From an uncultured Aureispira sp. (GTDB lineage Bacteria; Bacteroidota; Bacteroidia; Chitinophagales; Saprospiraceae): a DNA stretch of 50,658 nt. Numbering within the stretch: the stretch's first letter is position 1; every line of letters starts with the position of its first letter. Position numbers and translations under genes: made by a program. This document shows, piece by piece, positions 43,088 to 50,658 of this stretch. The notes under the pieces were generated by a model. The model had not been told where the DNA came from. It worked only from the letters and a program-made list of their open reading frames with translations, and ran no database searches. The stretch lies in the NCBI GenBank assembly GCA_937942475.1, contig CALDEP010000270.1, positions 1 through 50,658 on the forward strand, read 5' to 3'.

Positions 43088-43252
43088 CTATAATTTTCAT
43101 CATTGTCTTGTCTGTTATTATTAATAACAACAACAAAACATCATTTCACAATAGCCCTTAAAAATCTGAACTAGAATACCTTATTAAGCTTATAAAACCA
43201 TTAAGGTTCATAGAGCAAGACATTTTAGGAGCAAATTTGGGGATCTTTGTTC

Positions 43253-43858
43253 TTATTCGTAAGTCGTGACTTCTTTGACCGCTTTCCAGTTTTTCATAAA
43301 GAAGCGCAAACCAGAGCCGACGGTCAAAGCTAATGAGGCTAAAATCATTAAATGCATCAACCACCACATAACGAGTAGAACCATTGGCGTTCCAACTGGA
43401 TCTGATTGGGGATAAAAGCTAAACATCAGATAAAAATAAGCAAAGGGCAATGTCACCATTTGCATCACCGTTTTAGCTTTTCCTGACCAAGATGCAGCAA
43501 CGACAATTGGTTTTTTCCTAAGTAAGAAGATCATTCGATAAATAGTTATGACCACTTCTCTCAAAAAAATTGGTACAATCCACCAAATCGAATACATGTT
43601 CTCAAAAAAAACATCTGACAAAGCTACAAAACAACCCAATACAATAATTTTGTCTGCTATCGGGTCCAAAATCTTACCTAACTGTGTAATTAAATTGTAC
43701 CGTCTAGCATACCAGCCATCTAACCAATCTGTAAATGCGGCTATTGCAAACAAAATTGCAGCCCACACACGAATATTAAAATCACCCGTTATCATCATAT
43801 AAGGCACAATAAAGCCTAATATGATTCGCAGTATGGTTAGTGAATTTGGTACATTCAT
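43253..43858 (-). CDS. pgsA: CDP-alcohol phosphatidyltransferase (phosphatidylglycerophosphate synthase type)
   Basis: This 201-residue integral membrane enzyme contains the complete family motif D47-G48-x2-A51-R52-x8-G61-x3-D65-x3-D69. The N-terminus (M-N-V-P-N-S-L-T-I-L-R) is typical of PgsA, which joins CDP-diacylglycerol and glycerol 3-phosphate. Further membrane segments follow the motif. The exact alcohol cannot be proven by sequence, but PgsA is the best fit. It lies between the PAP2 and rnhB genes on the same strand, with gaps of about 165-173 bp. Confidence 0.9.
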   Translation of the reverse strand: MNVPNSLTILRIILGFIVPYMMITGDFNIRVWAAILFAIAAFTDWLDGWYARRYNLITQLGKILDPIADKIIVLGCFVALSDVFFENMYSIWWIVPIFLREVVITIYRMIFLLRKKPIVVAASWSGKAKTVMQMVTLPFAYFYLMFSFYPQSDPVGTPMVLLVMWWLMHLMILASLALTVGSGLRFFMKNWKAVKEVTTYE

Positions 43859-44031
43859 AAGATATAAGTTCTTTTTTAGAAGTCCCGTTTGTATAACGAG
43901 TCCTTATCTCTAAACAGCTTAATTTTCCAATAAATAGATTTGACGCATTAAATTGTTTTGTCTTATAAAACACAAAATTAATCAATTCTATTAGAAGCAC
44001 CTTATTTTTTCTTAATAATGTTGAATATGCC

Positions 44032-44658
44032 TTATCTTTTTTCATCCACAACCTTATCGCTGGGGGCGGTCTCTAAGTCATCTGTTTTAAATTGGAAGGT
44101 TTTGCGATGATAATCTGTAGAACCATGATGCACCAGTGCTTGGCGATGTGCTTTGGTAGGATAGCCCTTGTTTTTTTTCCAGCCATAGACGGAATGTTCT
44201 TCATGCAAAGCAAACATGTAGTCGTCTCGATATGTTTTTGCCAAAATAGAAGCCGCAGCGATTGCCATATATTTACCGTCTCCCTTGACAATACAATCGT
44301 GGGTTAATTCTTTGTAAGGCTTAAAACGATTCCCATCAATTAACAAATGTTCGGGCGACACAGACAATTGATCTACAGCTCGATGCATTGCCAAAAAGGA
44401 AGCATTCAAGATATTTATTTCATCAATTTCAATTTGATCTACAATTCCTACCGCCCAAGCAATTGCTTCTTTTTCGATAATTGTCCGCAAGGCGTAGCGA
44501 TCTTTTTCCTTTATTTTCTTAGAATCATTGAGCAAAGGACAGTCAAAATCTGCAGGCAAAATAACTGCCGCAGCATAAACAGCACCAGCTAAACAACCAC
44601 GTCCAGCTTCGTCACAGCCCGCTTCAATTTTATCTTTATGTAAGTAATTTAGTAACAA
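44032..44658 (-). CDS. rnhB: Ribonuclease HII
   Basis: This 208-residue enzyme cuts RNA in RNA-DNA hybrids and single ribonucleotides in DNA. The signature A-G-C-D16-E17-A-G-R-G is at the N-terminus, and a further catalytic Asp (Asp108) is in [14 protein letters not shown] and K-G-Y-P-T-K-A-H are also typical. The C-terminal 20 residues are polar and not conserved. The start lies one base after the stop codon of the DinB-like gene, so the two are translationally coupled. Confidence 0.96.
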   Translation of the reverse strand: MLLNYLHKDKIEAGCDEAGRGCLAGAVYAAAVILPADFDCPLLNDSKKIKEKDRYALRTIIEKEAIAWAVGIVDQIEIDEINILNASFLAMHRAVDQLSVSPEHLLIDGNRFKPYKELTHDCIVKGDGKYMAIAAASILAKTYRDDYMFALHEEHSVYGWKKNKGYPTKAHRQALVHHGSTDYHRKTFQFKTDDLETAPSDKVVDEKR

Positions 44659-44659
44659 C

Positions 44660-45115
44660 TTATACTAGTTTTTTTAGTGCTAATAAATAGCCATAGTGAA
44701 TTCCTTCATGTACATTATTAAAACGAACCGTATCTTCTATAGATTCTAAGTGCGTCCCAAAACCAACGGTATAAGGATTGAAATTTTTAAATTTGCCTTC
44801 TTCTAAGTCTTTTTCTAGTAAATCAACCGATTTCAACAGCATCTCTTTAACCCAATTGACCTCTTCTTGCGTAACCGCCTCTGTTGGTGTACTTCCTTTT
44901 TTGTATTTCATTCCTACTGATTTATCAACATAAGGCGGCAAGCCAGACAAACCGTAACACAAGAGTTGCTGCACGACCAAACAATGCCCAATATTCCATA
45001 TAATATTATTGTTATGGCTTTCGGGAATGTGATTTAGCTGTTCTAAGGTCAAGCCATCTAATTCTTTGACTAATGTTGTTCGAATTTCTCGAAGCAGTTG
45101 AGTATGTTCTTTCAT
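44660..45115 (-). CDS. DinB superfamily protein
   Basis: This 151-residue four-helix-bundle protein of the DinB/YfiT type has likely metal-binding histidines in W-N-I-G-H-C-L (helix 2) and [10 protein letters not shown] (helix 4). Many family members are thiol-dependent transferases, but Bacteroidota paralogues mostly have unknown roles. It is cytoplasmic. It lies 25 bp after the TfoX-like gene and 1 bp before rnhB in a short minus-strand operon. Confidence 0.88.
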   Translation of the reverse strand: MKEHTQLLREIRTTLVKELDGLTLEQLNHIPESHNNNIIWNIGHCLVVQQLLCYGLSGLPPYVDKSVGMKYKKGSTPTEAVTQEEVNWVKEMLLKSVDLLEKDLEEGKFKNFNPYTVGFGTHLESIEDTVRFNNVHEGIHYGYLLALKKLV

Positions 45116-45140
45116 GACTTATATTTTTTTGATAATACTT

Positions 45141-45467
45141 TTATTTTTCACTAACGTATTCCATCGCTGATGTTGCGTAGGCTGTCCAGTCATCCAAATA
45201 AGCAGCAGGCACTTGAACCCATTCTTTCATGGCTCGTTTTTTCCTTGAGGGGTCAAACAATTTAGCGCCCTCTAAATCTAAAGCTGCACGATGTACTTCT
45301 CCTCTTAATTTAAAGACCATTTCATTCTGAAAGAAACAAACAAAGGCTTTTCCTCCAATCTTAAAGCAAGGTTTACCAAATAGTTGACTTTGTTCTGCCC
45401 CCTTTATGTTTTGTCCAATTGAAAGGTAAAAGGCTTCTTCTTTTGTCATACTTTGAATTAATTTCAA
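45141..45467 (-). CDS. TfoX N-terminal / MmcQ-YjbR-like domain protein
   Basis: This small protein of 108 residues has the K-P-C-F-K-I-G-G-K-A-F-V-C-F and M-V-F-K-L strands followed by the M-K-E-W-V-Q-V-P segment. These are the layout of TfoX N-terminal and MmcQ/YjbR domains. It has no DNA-uptake context, so a role in competence should not be assumed. It sits in a tight minus-strand operon with an unknown protein (42 bp upstream) and DinB (25 bp downstream). Confidence 0.75.
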   Translation of the reverse strand: MKLIQSMTKEEAFYLSIGQNIKGAEQSQLFGKPCFKIGGKAFVCFFQNEMVFKLRGEVHRAALDLEGAKLFDPSRKKRAMKEWVQVPAAYLDDWTAYATSAMEYVSEK

Positions 45468-45509
45468 GGATTATTTAAGCTGTTTAAGACGATGTACTTA
45501 TAAAGCAGC

Positions 45510-46235
45510 TTATTCTTCAAAAGTATTTTTAGTTATGGTCCCTTTTTTTATCAATTCGATCAATTGCTTGGCTAAAAAATTCCACATCTGACGGTGACCA
45601 GCTTGAGGCAATACCATATTGACAAACCTAGAATTAGTATAAGCATTTACAGCCGAATGCGCCTTTGCTAATTCCCAACCTGCATACTCGGGCTCTATAG
45701 CCCCTGCATCTGCTGCTTGACCGACACTTCTTCGATAAGCGTTTAAATTAAGAATGACGCCCTTTTCTAATGTTTCATGTGGGATGTCTTTTATCAATAA
45801 TTCCTTCAGTGTTTCTACCGCCAGCTCAATTGTCGTTTTGGCTAAGGGAATGTGTCCCAAAGCATCCATGGTACTGCTATCAACTTCTACTAACAACCAA
45901 ATGAAGTATTTTATCCATACCGATTTTAGGTCTACTCCCACAGCTATCGCTTCCAAAAAGTCTACTCCAAACTGTTGTGCTTCTTCCTTGTCTAGAAATT
46001 GAAAAATATGATCTTGTATTTCCAAAAGTTGTTCTGGAAAACCAAACATCTTTGCAATTTCCTCTATTTCGTTCAACTCACTAATACAACCCAAGACACT
46101 ACCTTTCCCCTCTTCCCAATGTTCATAAAAACCGAGTTCCAATTTTTCTTGTACAAGGATATTTTTTGCAATAGAAGTTTTTAGTTTTTCTATTGTGGCT
46201 GTTTTCAGTTTTGGATTATTTAGGTAGCTTTTCAT
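45510..46235 (-). CDS. Hypothetical cytoplasmic protein (241 residues)
   Basis: The protein is highly helical and acidic, without a signal peptide or membrane segment. It has one Cys (V-L-G-C-I-S-E), a hydrophobic helix near W-I-K-Y-F-I-W-L-L-V-E-V-D, and a region with several aromatic and polar residues (Y-A-G-W-E-L-A-K-A-H-S-A-V-N-A-Y). I do not recognise the family. It is first in the likely operon with the TfoX-like, DinB and rnhB genes and starts 66 bp downstream of the ruvB stop codon. Confidence 0.75.
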   Translation of the reverse strand: MKSYLNNPKLKTATIEKLKTSIAKNILVQEKLELGFYEHWEEGKGSVLGCISELNEIEEIAKMFGFPEQLLEIQDHIFQFLDKEEAQQFGVDFLEAIAVGVDLKSVWIKYFIWLLVEVDSSTMDALGHIPLAKTTIELAVETLKELLIKDIPHETLEKGVILNLNAYRRSVGQAADAGAIEPEYAGWELAKAHSAVNAYTNSRFVNMVLPQAGHRQMWNFLAKQLIELIKKGTITKNTFEE

Positions 46236-46301
46236 ATTTTTAGCTGTTTGGTTTGGGTTATAACAAAAATCACTAGGTTAATAGTATCTCCCCAAAAAGT
46301 C

Positions 46302-47339
46302 CTAAAAAAGAGAGCCCTGAGGACCTTCATTACTTTGTTTAGGAGCAATATCCAGATGCTCGTACGCTTTAAGCGTTGCTTCCCTTCCTCTTGGCGTTCG
46401 TTTAAGATAGCCTTGTTGAATTAGATAAGGTTCGTGTACCTCTTCGACCGTTCCAGCTTCCTCCCCTACTGCCGTAGCAATGGTTGTTAAGCCAACAGGA
46501 CCACCGTCAAAATTTTCAATAATGGTTCTTAGAATCTTATTATCCATTTCATCCAAACCACGATCATCGACATTCAAAGCATCCAAGCCATATTTTGCAA
46601 TATTAGAATCAATGGTTCCATTACCCTTTATTTGAGCAAAATCTCGAACACGGCGCAACAAAGCATTGGCAATACGAGGTGTCCCTCGACTCCTTCTAGC
46701 AATTTCTTCAGCACCGTCTTGTGTAATAGGAACATTTAAAATATTAGAGGAGCGTTTGATAATATTAACCAAGGTCTCTGTATCGTAATAATTAAGTAAA
46801 CAAGTAATTCCAAAACGAGCTCGCATTGGAGAGCTCAAAAGTCCCATTCGAGTGGTCGCTCCAACTAAAGTAAAGGGATTCAAAGCAATTTGTATTGTTC
46901 TTGCATTCGGACCCGAATCAATCATAATATCAATTCGGTAATCCTCCATTGCCGAGTACAAATATTCCTCTACTACCGTATTTAGTCGATGAATTTCATC
47001 TATAAATAAAACATCGTTTTCCCCTAAATTGGTCAACAGACCTGCCAAATCTCCTGCTTTTTCTAGCACAGGACCTGAAGTCATTTTAATATCTGCCTCC
47101 AACTCATTCGCCACAATCAAAGAAAGCGTTGTTTTCCCCAAACCAGGAGGACCATGCAATAAAACATGATCCAATGCCTCTTCTCGCATCTTAGCGGCTT
47201 CAATAAATACCTTTAGGTTATCAACTAATTTTTTTTGCCCACTAAAATCATCCAACATCTTTGGACGCAGTGCTTTTTCAACTGCTATTTCACTGTTGTC
47301 ATAATTCTCATTAGTAGGATCTAAATGTTCGTTCTTCAT
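46302..47339 (-). CDS. ruvB: Holliday junction branch migration helicase RuvB
   Basis: This 345-residue AAA+ motor works with RuvA and RuvC on Holliday junctions. Walker A is G63-P-P-G-L-G-K-T70, Walker B is D114-E-I-H117, and the C-terminal winged helix ends [10 protein letters not shown]. The N-terminal [12 protein letters not shown] is the family signature. Length is normal. The minus-strand box TATGTTTG ends 4 bp before the ATG, so the mRNA may have little or no leader. ruvA and ruvC are not in the window. Confidence 0.97.
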   Translation of the reverse strand: MKNEHLDPTNENYDNSEIAVEKALRPKMLDDFSGQKKLVDNLKVFIEAAKMREEALDHVLLHGPPGLGKTTLSLIVANELEADIKMTSGPVLEKAGDLAGLLTNLGENDVLFIDEIHRLNTVVEEYLYSAMEDYRIDIMIDSGPNARTIQIALNPFTLVGATTRMGLLSSPMRARFGITCLLNYYDTETLVNIIKRSSNILNVPITQDGAEEIARRSRGTPRIANALLRRVRDFAQIKGNGTIDSNIAKYGLDALNVDDRGLDEMDNKILRTIIENFDGGPVGLTTIATAVGEEAGTVEEVHEPYLIQQGYLKRTPRGREATLKAYEHLDIAPKQSNEGPQGSLF

Positions 47340-47343
47340 AGTT

Positions 47344-47351
47344 CAAACATA
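47344..47351 (-). promoter_or_regulatory. Candidate -7 box of ruvB
   Basis: TATGTTTG on the minus strand matches TAnnTTTG. Its position predicts transcription starting at or within a few bases of the ATG. No clear -33 element is seen. Confidence 0.4.
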
Positions 47352-47407
47352 CAAAAAAGCAAACAAATTGTTTTACTTTTTTCAATAAATAAGACATTAT
47401 TACTACC

Positions 47408-47439
47408 AAAAAAAAGGGACTACTCATTGAGTAGCCCCT
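47408..47439 (-). terminator. Intrinsic terminator after the lipoprotein at 47533
   Basis: On the minus strand AGGGGCTACTC-AAT-GAGTAGTCCC is followed by eight T. It lies 94 bp after the stop codon, in the gap upstream of ruvB. Confidence 0.88.
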
Positions 47440-47532
47440 CACGCAATAGTTTTACCCTATATAAAACTACCTTCTTGAGTCGCGATATGCGAGCATGCAG
47501 GAGCCTCCTACACTACCGACATGCTCCTATAT

Positions 47533-48156
47533 CTAATTAATATGATAACGTTCTAATTCTGTTTTAGCGGAAGATCCTGACAAGAGGTAAGATAATGTTT
47601 GGACAAATCCGACTTCTTTTGCATAATAGTTTTGTATATCTGCTCTAGGTCTCATTGTACCATTGTCATTCCACACGCAACTTCCTCTATGCCAATCGAC
47701 ACAATCAAATGTTCCTGCTCCTACAGTAACAGATTGTAGCGTAAAATCAAGATAATAAATACTAGAGAAAGAACTCCCCACATTATAAATCGTGGTATCA
47801 AGCACACTTGATCTTAGGAATTTATTAGCAGAAAACAACACCTTTCCATTTACATCAACTAATTCATCATCGATATAATGAACATATTCAGTAAGCGATT
47901 GACCTGATCCATATGCTGTCATTTTTTTATAATAAACATCTCCATCAATAAGTGTATCCTTATCAATATAAATACTATCCGTATTACTCGTTAAAGGATT
48001 CCATAGATTATTAACATCTTGAACATATGTTTGATATATCCAATAATTCCCTACAGATAAAGGCACATAATTAGTTGATAATTCAACAACTTCTTTTTTA
48101 CAAGATGAAAGCCCGATAAATCCCATACTTAAGAGTAATAAAATAACCTTGTTCAT
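47533..48156 (-). CDS. Lipoprotein of unknown function
   Basis: This 207-residue protein has a lipobox G-L-S-S-C with Cys19 lipidated and K-K-E after it. The mature part starts Y-V-P-L-S-V-G-N-Y-W-I-Y-Q-T, a pattern I know from Bacteroidota lipoproteins of beta-sandwich type, and contains many aromatic strands. Two further cysteines (D-C-V-D-W-H and S-C-V-W) lie close together and could form a disulfide. No enzyme motif is visible. It is a single gene with its own terminator. Confidence 0.78.
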   Translation of the reverse strand: MNKVILLLLSMGFIGLSSCKKEVVELSTNYVPLSVGNYWIYQTYVQDVNNLWNPLTSNTDSIYIDKDTLIDGDVYYKKMTAYGSGQSLTEYVHYIDDELVDVNGKVLFSANKFLRSSVLDTTIYNVGSSFSSIYYLDFTLQSVTVGAGTFDCVDWHRGSCVWNDNGTMRPRADIQNYYAKEVGFVQTLSYLLSGSSAKTELERYHIN

Positions 48157-48868
48157 AACATTTTTTTTAAAAATTAAAAAATAAGGATAAGTCCTCCATA
48201 TATAATTATGTGGTTTAAAAGAGAGCCGCTACCAAACGGCTCTCCAAGGCAATTGTTTCGCTCGCAGCAAAACAAGTTTTTATCATCAGTCGATCAACTA
48301 AACTCGTTTAGCGATCAATTTTTCTGTATTAAAGTGGAAGTGTTTTTAAGCAATGTATGGCTATACTTTGACTCTTACAACGTTATACCTAAGACTGCTT
48401 CTACACGTTCCTTCCCTCTCTTTAGAGTGGTTAATTATTTCCTGAATAGTAAAAAATAAAATCGTGTAAAGTCTTTGCATAAATAAAACTGTTAAATTTG
48501 TTCTCGTTGTTTTGTTGTGAAAGGAGTTTTTCACATTGGAATACTAGCAATACGAAAGAAGTGGGCAATGTGCTGCTTTGATTTTGATTTTTTAATAAAA
48601 AAACTTTTTTTTTCAAAAAAATTATACTTTTGAGAACTATTGGCTATAAACATACAAATATGTACATATCTTTATATAACAATTTGTATCTTTAGCAAAA
48701 ATTATTCATTGTCCTTTTTGAACCACCTCATTCTCCTCATTTTTGTGATGAATTTCATCTCACACCGAACCACCTTTAATTATTGGAACGACAGCAATAA
48801 TTAAATCAATTGCTTCTATTACAAAAGTACTAGAGGTTCATATTTACATTTGCACAAAAAAAACACTA
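48157..48868. other. 712-bp divergent intergenic region
   Basis: It separates the lipoprotein and TlpA-like genes. A hairpin GAGAGCCG / CGGCTCTC lies at 48221-48244, and possible plus-strand promoter boxes are at 48625-48632 (TACTTTTG), 48687-48695 (TATCTTTAG) and 48845-48852 (TACATTTG). The frame at 48208-48459 has no protein-like features. I see no RNA gene. Confidence 0.45.
48845..48852 (+). promoter_or_regulatory. Candidate -7 box of the TlpA-like gene
   Basis: TACATTTG fits TAnnTTTG and ends 16 bp before the ATG. It is weak alone because other matches occur upstream. Confidence 0.35.
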
Positions 48869-50131
48869 ATGAAACATTTTTTATACTTCATGGCATGCTT
48901 GCTGCTAGGCTTTTACGCCTGCAGCCCATCTACTACCACTAACATTGATTCTCAATCAATTGCACGACTAACAGAAGGTCTTTGGCGAGGCGTTTTAAAT
49001 ATAGGAAACGATACAAATCCTTTAGAAATTCCATTTAATTTTGAAGTCGTCAACAATCAAAAAATTGTTATTCATAATGGCGATGAACACATTGAAGTTA
49101 CAGACATTAATTACAATGAAAAAGACAATAGTTTCTCTATCAAAATGCCTGTTTTTGGTTCTGAATTCAAATTAGTCAATCATCAAAATAGATGGGAAGG
49201 CGAATGGCATAATTATAACAAAAAGGATTACAAAATTCCTTTCAAAGCCGTCAATGACAATCCTGTACGTTTTCAAGGAGTAAGTGCTTCTAAAACTGCT
49301 GCTCAATTTAAAAAGCGTTGGAAAGTTACCTTTAGTCCAGATACAGAAGATAATTATCCTGCAATTGGTTTATTTAATGTTTTGGAGGATGGTACTGTAA
49401 CGGGTACTTTTTTGACCGAAACGGGAGATTATCGTTATTTGGAGGGTGGTCTAAATGGTAAAGAGTTAAGTCTTTCTTGTTTTGATGGTGCTCATGCCTT
49501 TTTATTTAAAGCAACTATTCAAGAGGATGGCAGCTTAAAAGGAGATTTTTGGTCTGGAAAGCACTGGCATGAGCCTTGGATTGCAAGTCCTAATGATTCG
49601 TTTGAGTTGGCTCCAATGGACAAATTGACTTATCTAAAAAAAGGCTATGACAAACTTGTCTTTAGTTTTCCGACAATTAATGGCGATACCGTATCCTTAG
49701 ATGATGCTCGTTTTGAGGGCAAACCTACAATTGTTCAAATTACAGGTTCTTGGTGTCCAAACTGCATGGATGAAACCCGCTTTTTGGTAGATGTTTATAA
49801 AGAATATAAAAGCAAAGGATTAGAAATCATTGCGATAGATTATGAAGTGGTCAATGACTTCAAAATCTTCCAAAAAAATGCCACACGCATAAAAGAACAC
49901 CTTGGTATTGAGTATCCTATTGTGTTTGGAGGTCCTGCTAAAAAGTCGGAAGCGGTCAAAACGCTCCCCATGCTCAATCATATTCTATCCTATCCTACGG
50001 CTATTTTTATTGATAAAAATGGTAAAATCAGAGAAATTCATACAGGATTTTCTGGACCAGGCACAGGTGACTTGTATCAAGAGTATGTGGACAAAACCAT
50101 TACTTTAGTAGAGCAATTGATTGCAGAATAA
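48869..50131 (+). CDS. TlpA-like thioredoxin-fold lipoprotein with an extra N-terminal domain
   Basis: This 420-residue protein has a lipobox G-F-Y-A-C with Cys18 lipidated. Residues about 35-245 form a beta-rich domain like the lipoprotein at 181-909. A thioredoxin-fold domain (about 260-415) follows, with the redox motif W-C296-P-N-C299 and a cis-Pro region near S-Y-P-T-A-I-F-I-D-K-N-G. It should act as a membrane-anchored thiol-disulfide oxidoreductase in the periplasm or at the surface, probably reducing disulfides as TlpA/ResA do. The partner is unknown. The gene is monocistronic; a palindromic element is inserted between its stop codon and its terminator at 50333. Confidence 0.92.
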   Translation: MKHFLYFMACLLLGFYACSPSTTTNIDSQSIARLTEGLWRGVLNIGNDTNPLEIPFNFEVVNNQKIVIHNGDEHIEVTDINYNEKDNSFSIKMPVFGSEFKLVNHQNRWEGEWHNYNKKDYKIPFKAVNDNPVRFQGVSASKTAAQFKKRWKVTFSPDTEDNYPAIGLFNVLEDGTVTGTFLTETGDYRYLEGGLNGKELSLSCFDGAHAFLFKATIQEDGSLKGDFWSGKHWHEPWIASPNDSFELAPMDKLTYLKKGYDKLVFSFPTINGDTVSLDDARFEGKPTIVQITGSWCPNCMDETRFLVDVYKEYKSKGLEIIAIDYEVVNDFKIFQKNATRIKEHLGIEYPIVFGGPAKKSEAVKTLPMLNHILSYPTAIFIDKNGKIREIHTGFSGPGTGDLYQEYVDKTITLVEQLIAE

Positions 50132-50152
50132 GCATTCTTTCTTTTCAAAATC

Positions 50153-50318
50153 AATACTTCGTGCATAAATCGTATCTATTTGATTACCAGCAAAATAACT
50201 TTCTGACTCTCATTAAACTAAAACACTGGTAATCAAATAGATGCATAGATGTTTTTTTGCTTTTTCGATAGAACTCGAAGAATCAGCGAAGCTAAAAACA
50301 AAAAATGCACGAAGTATT
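50153..50318. repeat. Palindromic element, TACTTCGTG family, copy E
   Basis: The ends are AATACTTCGTGCAT (50153-50166) and ATGCACGAAGTATT (50305-50318). The inner perfect 17-bp arms ATCTATTTGATTACCAG (50174-50190) pair with 50226-50242. It lies between the TlpA-like gene and its terminator. Confidence 0.82.
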
Positions 50319-50332
50319 AAAAATATAATTTA

Positions 50333-50368
50333 GGGCAATTTCAGTTGATATTGAAATTGCCTTTTTTT
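50333..50368 (+). terminator. Intrinsic terminator of the TlpA-like gene
   Basis: GGCAATTTCA, loop, TGAAATTGCC and seven T. It lies about 200 bp after the stop codon because palindrome copy E sits between. Confidence 0.9.
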
Positions 50369-50406
50369 ATTCGTTTTTTTTCTCGATTTATAATTTATCC
50401 GTTCAG

Positions 50407-50658
50407 ATGAAACTCAACAAAGAGATTTTACAACTTGCTATTCCCAATATTATTAGTAATATTTCTGTTCCATTAATTAGCTCCGTTGACACAGGCTTAA
50501 TGGGGAGTTTGTCTGCACTCCATATTGGCGCTGTTGGTTTGGGTTCTATGATTTTTAATTTTATTTACTGGAATTTTGGTTTCCTAAGAATGGGAACCAC
50601 AGGAATGACCGCTCAGGCTTATGGTAAAAATAATGCTGCGGCAATGATACACACTTGG
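50407..50658 (+). CDS. MATE family efflux transporter, N-terminal part (cut by window end)
   Basis: The 84 codons visible encode M-K-L-N-K-E-I-L-Q-L-A-I-P-N-I, then hydrophobic segments with P-L-I-S-S-V-D-T-G-L-M-G-S-L and G-M-T-A-Q-A-Y-G. This is the start of a MATE (DinF/NorM-like) multidrug and toxin extrusion transporter. The conserved first-helix D-T-G and the Q-A-x-G motif are present. The complete protein would have about 440-450 residues and twelve membrane segments. The gene begins 38 bp after the T-run of the preceding gene's terminator. Confidence 0.88.
   Translation, partial: MKLNKEILQLAIPNIISNISVPLISSVDTGLMGSLSALHIGAVGLGSMIFNFIYWNFGFLRMGTTGMTAQAYGKNNAAAMIHTW

Noticed and set aside
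48208-48459. 83-residue plus-strand frame
   Set aside because: It begins in a hairpin and has no homology I recognise. The downstream TlpA-like gene has its own promoter candidates.
1-50658. CRISPR array, prophage, integrative element or tRNA-linked island
   Set aside because: The repeats are palindromes at scattered sites, not evenly spaced direct repeats. No integrase, phage or tRNA gene was seen.

Overview
The window reads as a piece of chromosome from a Bacteroidota bacterium, most likely a marine Saprospiria (Aureispira-like) organism; the genus is inference. Signs in the sequence are low G+C, three proteins with type IX secretion (T9SS) C-terminal sorting domains, many lipoproteins, TAnnTTTG-type -7 boxes, and the HU / TPR protein / mS38-like small protein / RNase G neighbourhood. 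I found no rRNA, tRNA, CRISPR array, transposase, phage gene or plasmid function. Forty protein genes can be supported, including one of only 30 codons and one cut by the right edge.

Layout. 1-10.6 kb: a long palindrome, a lipoprotein, an orphan peptide-type substrate-binding lipoprotein, a YfcH-type epimerase, an exported M19 dipeptidase-like protein, two paralogous GH73-LysM peptidoglycan hydrolases and an O-methyltransferase. 11.2-15.0 kb: a tandem pair of exported cysteine proteases. The first has W-V-V-M repeats, TPRs, a beta domain and a caspase domain; the second is a papain-like protease with a DUF4384-like tail. This is the most unusual gene pair here. 15.3-20.0 kb: a VanZ-like protein, a small lipoprotein and a tandem duplication of large T9SS-secreted proteins that join a haem CxxCH motif to a PHM-like two-copper monooxygenase. 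20.2-26.1 kb: pfkA, a nitric-oxide module (flavohaemoglobin and an HPP membrane protein, divergent from a Crp/Fnr regulator, with a clear operator between them), cysQ and a DEAD-box helicase. 26.4-38.5 kb: an exported unknown, a CotH/lamin-tail surface protein, MscS, a two-domain parvulin isomerase, a lipoprotein coupled to a DUF3109 protein, and an LRR-BRCT-LRR protein. 38.5-47.3 kb: a mostly housekeeping minus-strand block (rng, mS38-like, TPR, HU, PAP2, pgsA, rnhB, DinB, TfoX-like, unknown, ruvB). 47.5-50.7 kb: a lipoprotein, a TlpA-like thioredoxin lipoprotein whose N-terminal half resembles the first lipoprotein of the window, and the start of a MATE transporter.

The intergenic DNA is unusually structured. 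At least two families of long nested palindromes sit between genes. One has ends TACTTCGTG...CACGAAGTA (five copies, 54 to 186 bp); the other has ends GGTTCTTTGACAA...TTGTCAAAGAACC (two copies). There are also single large palindromes at 1-160 and 27206-27435 and a pair of tandem hairpins with compensatory base changes at 15169-15240. None contains a gene. They look like small non-autonomous mobile or REP/MITE-like elements, and they are the main structure in the window that gene calling does not explain.
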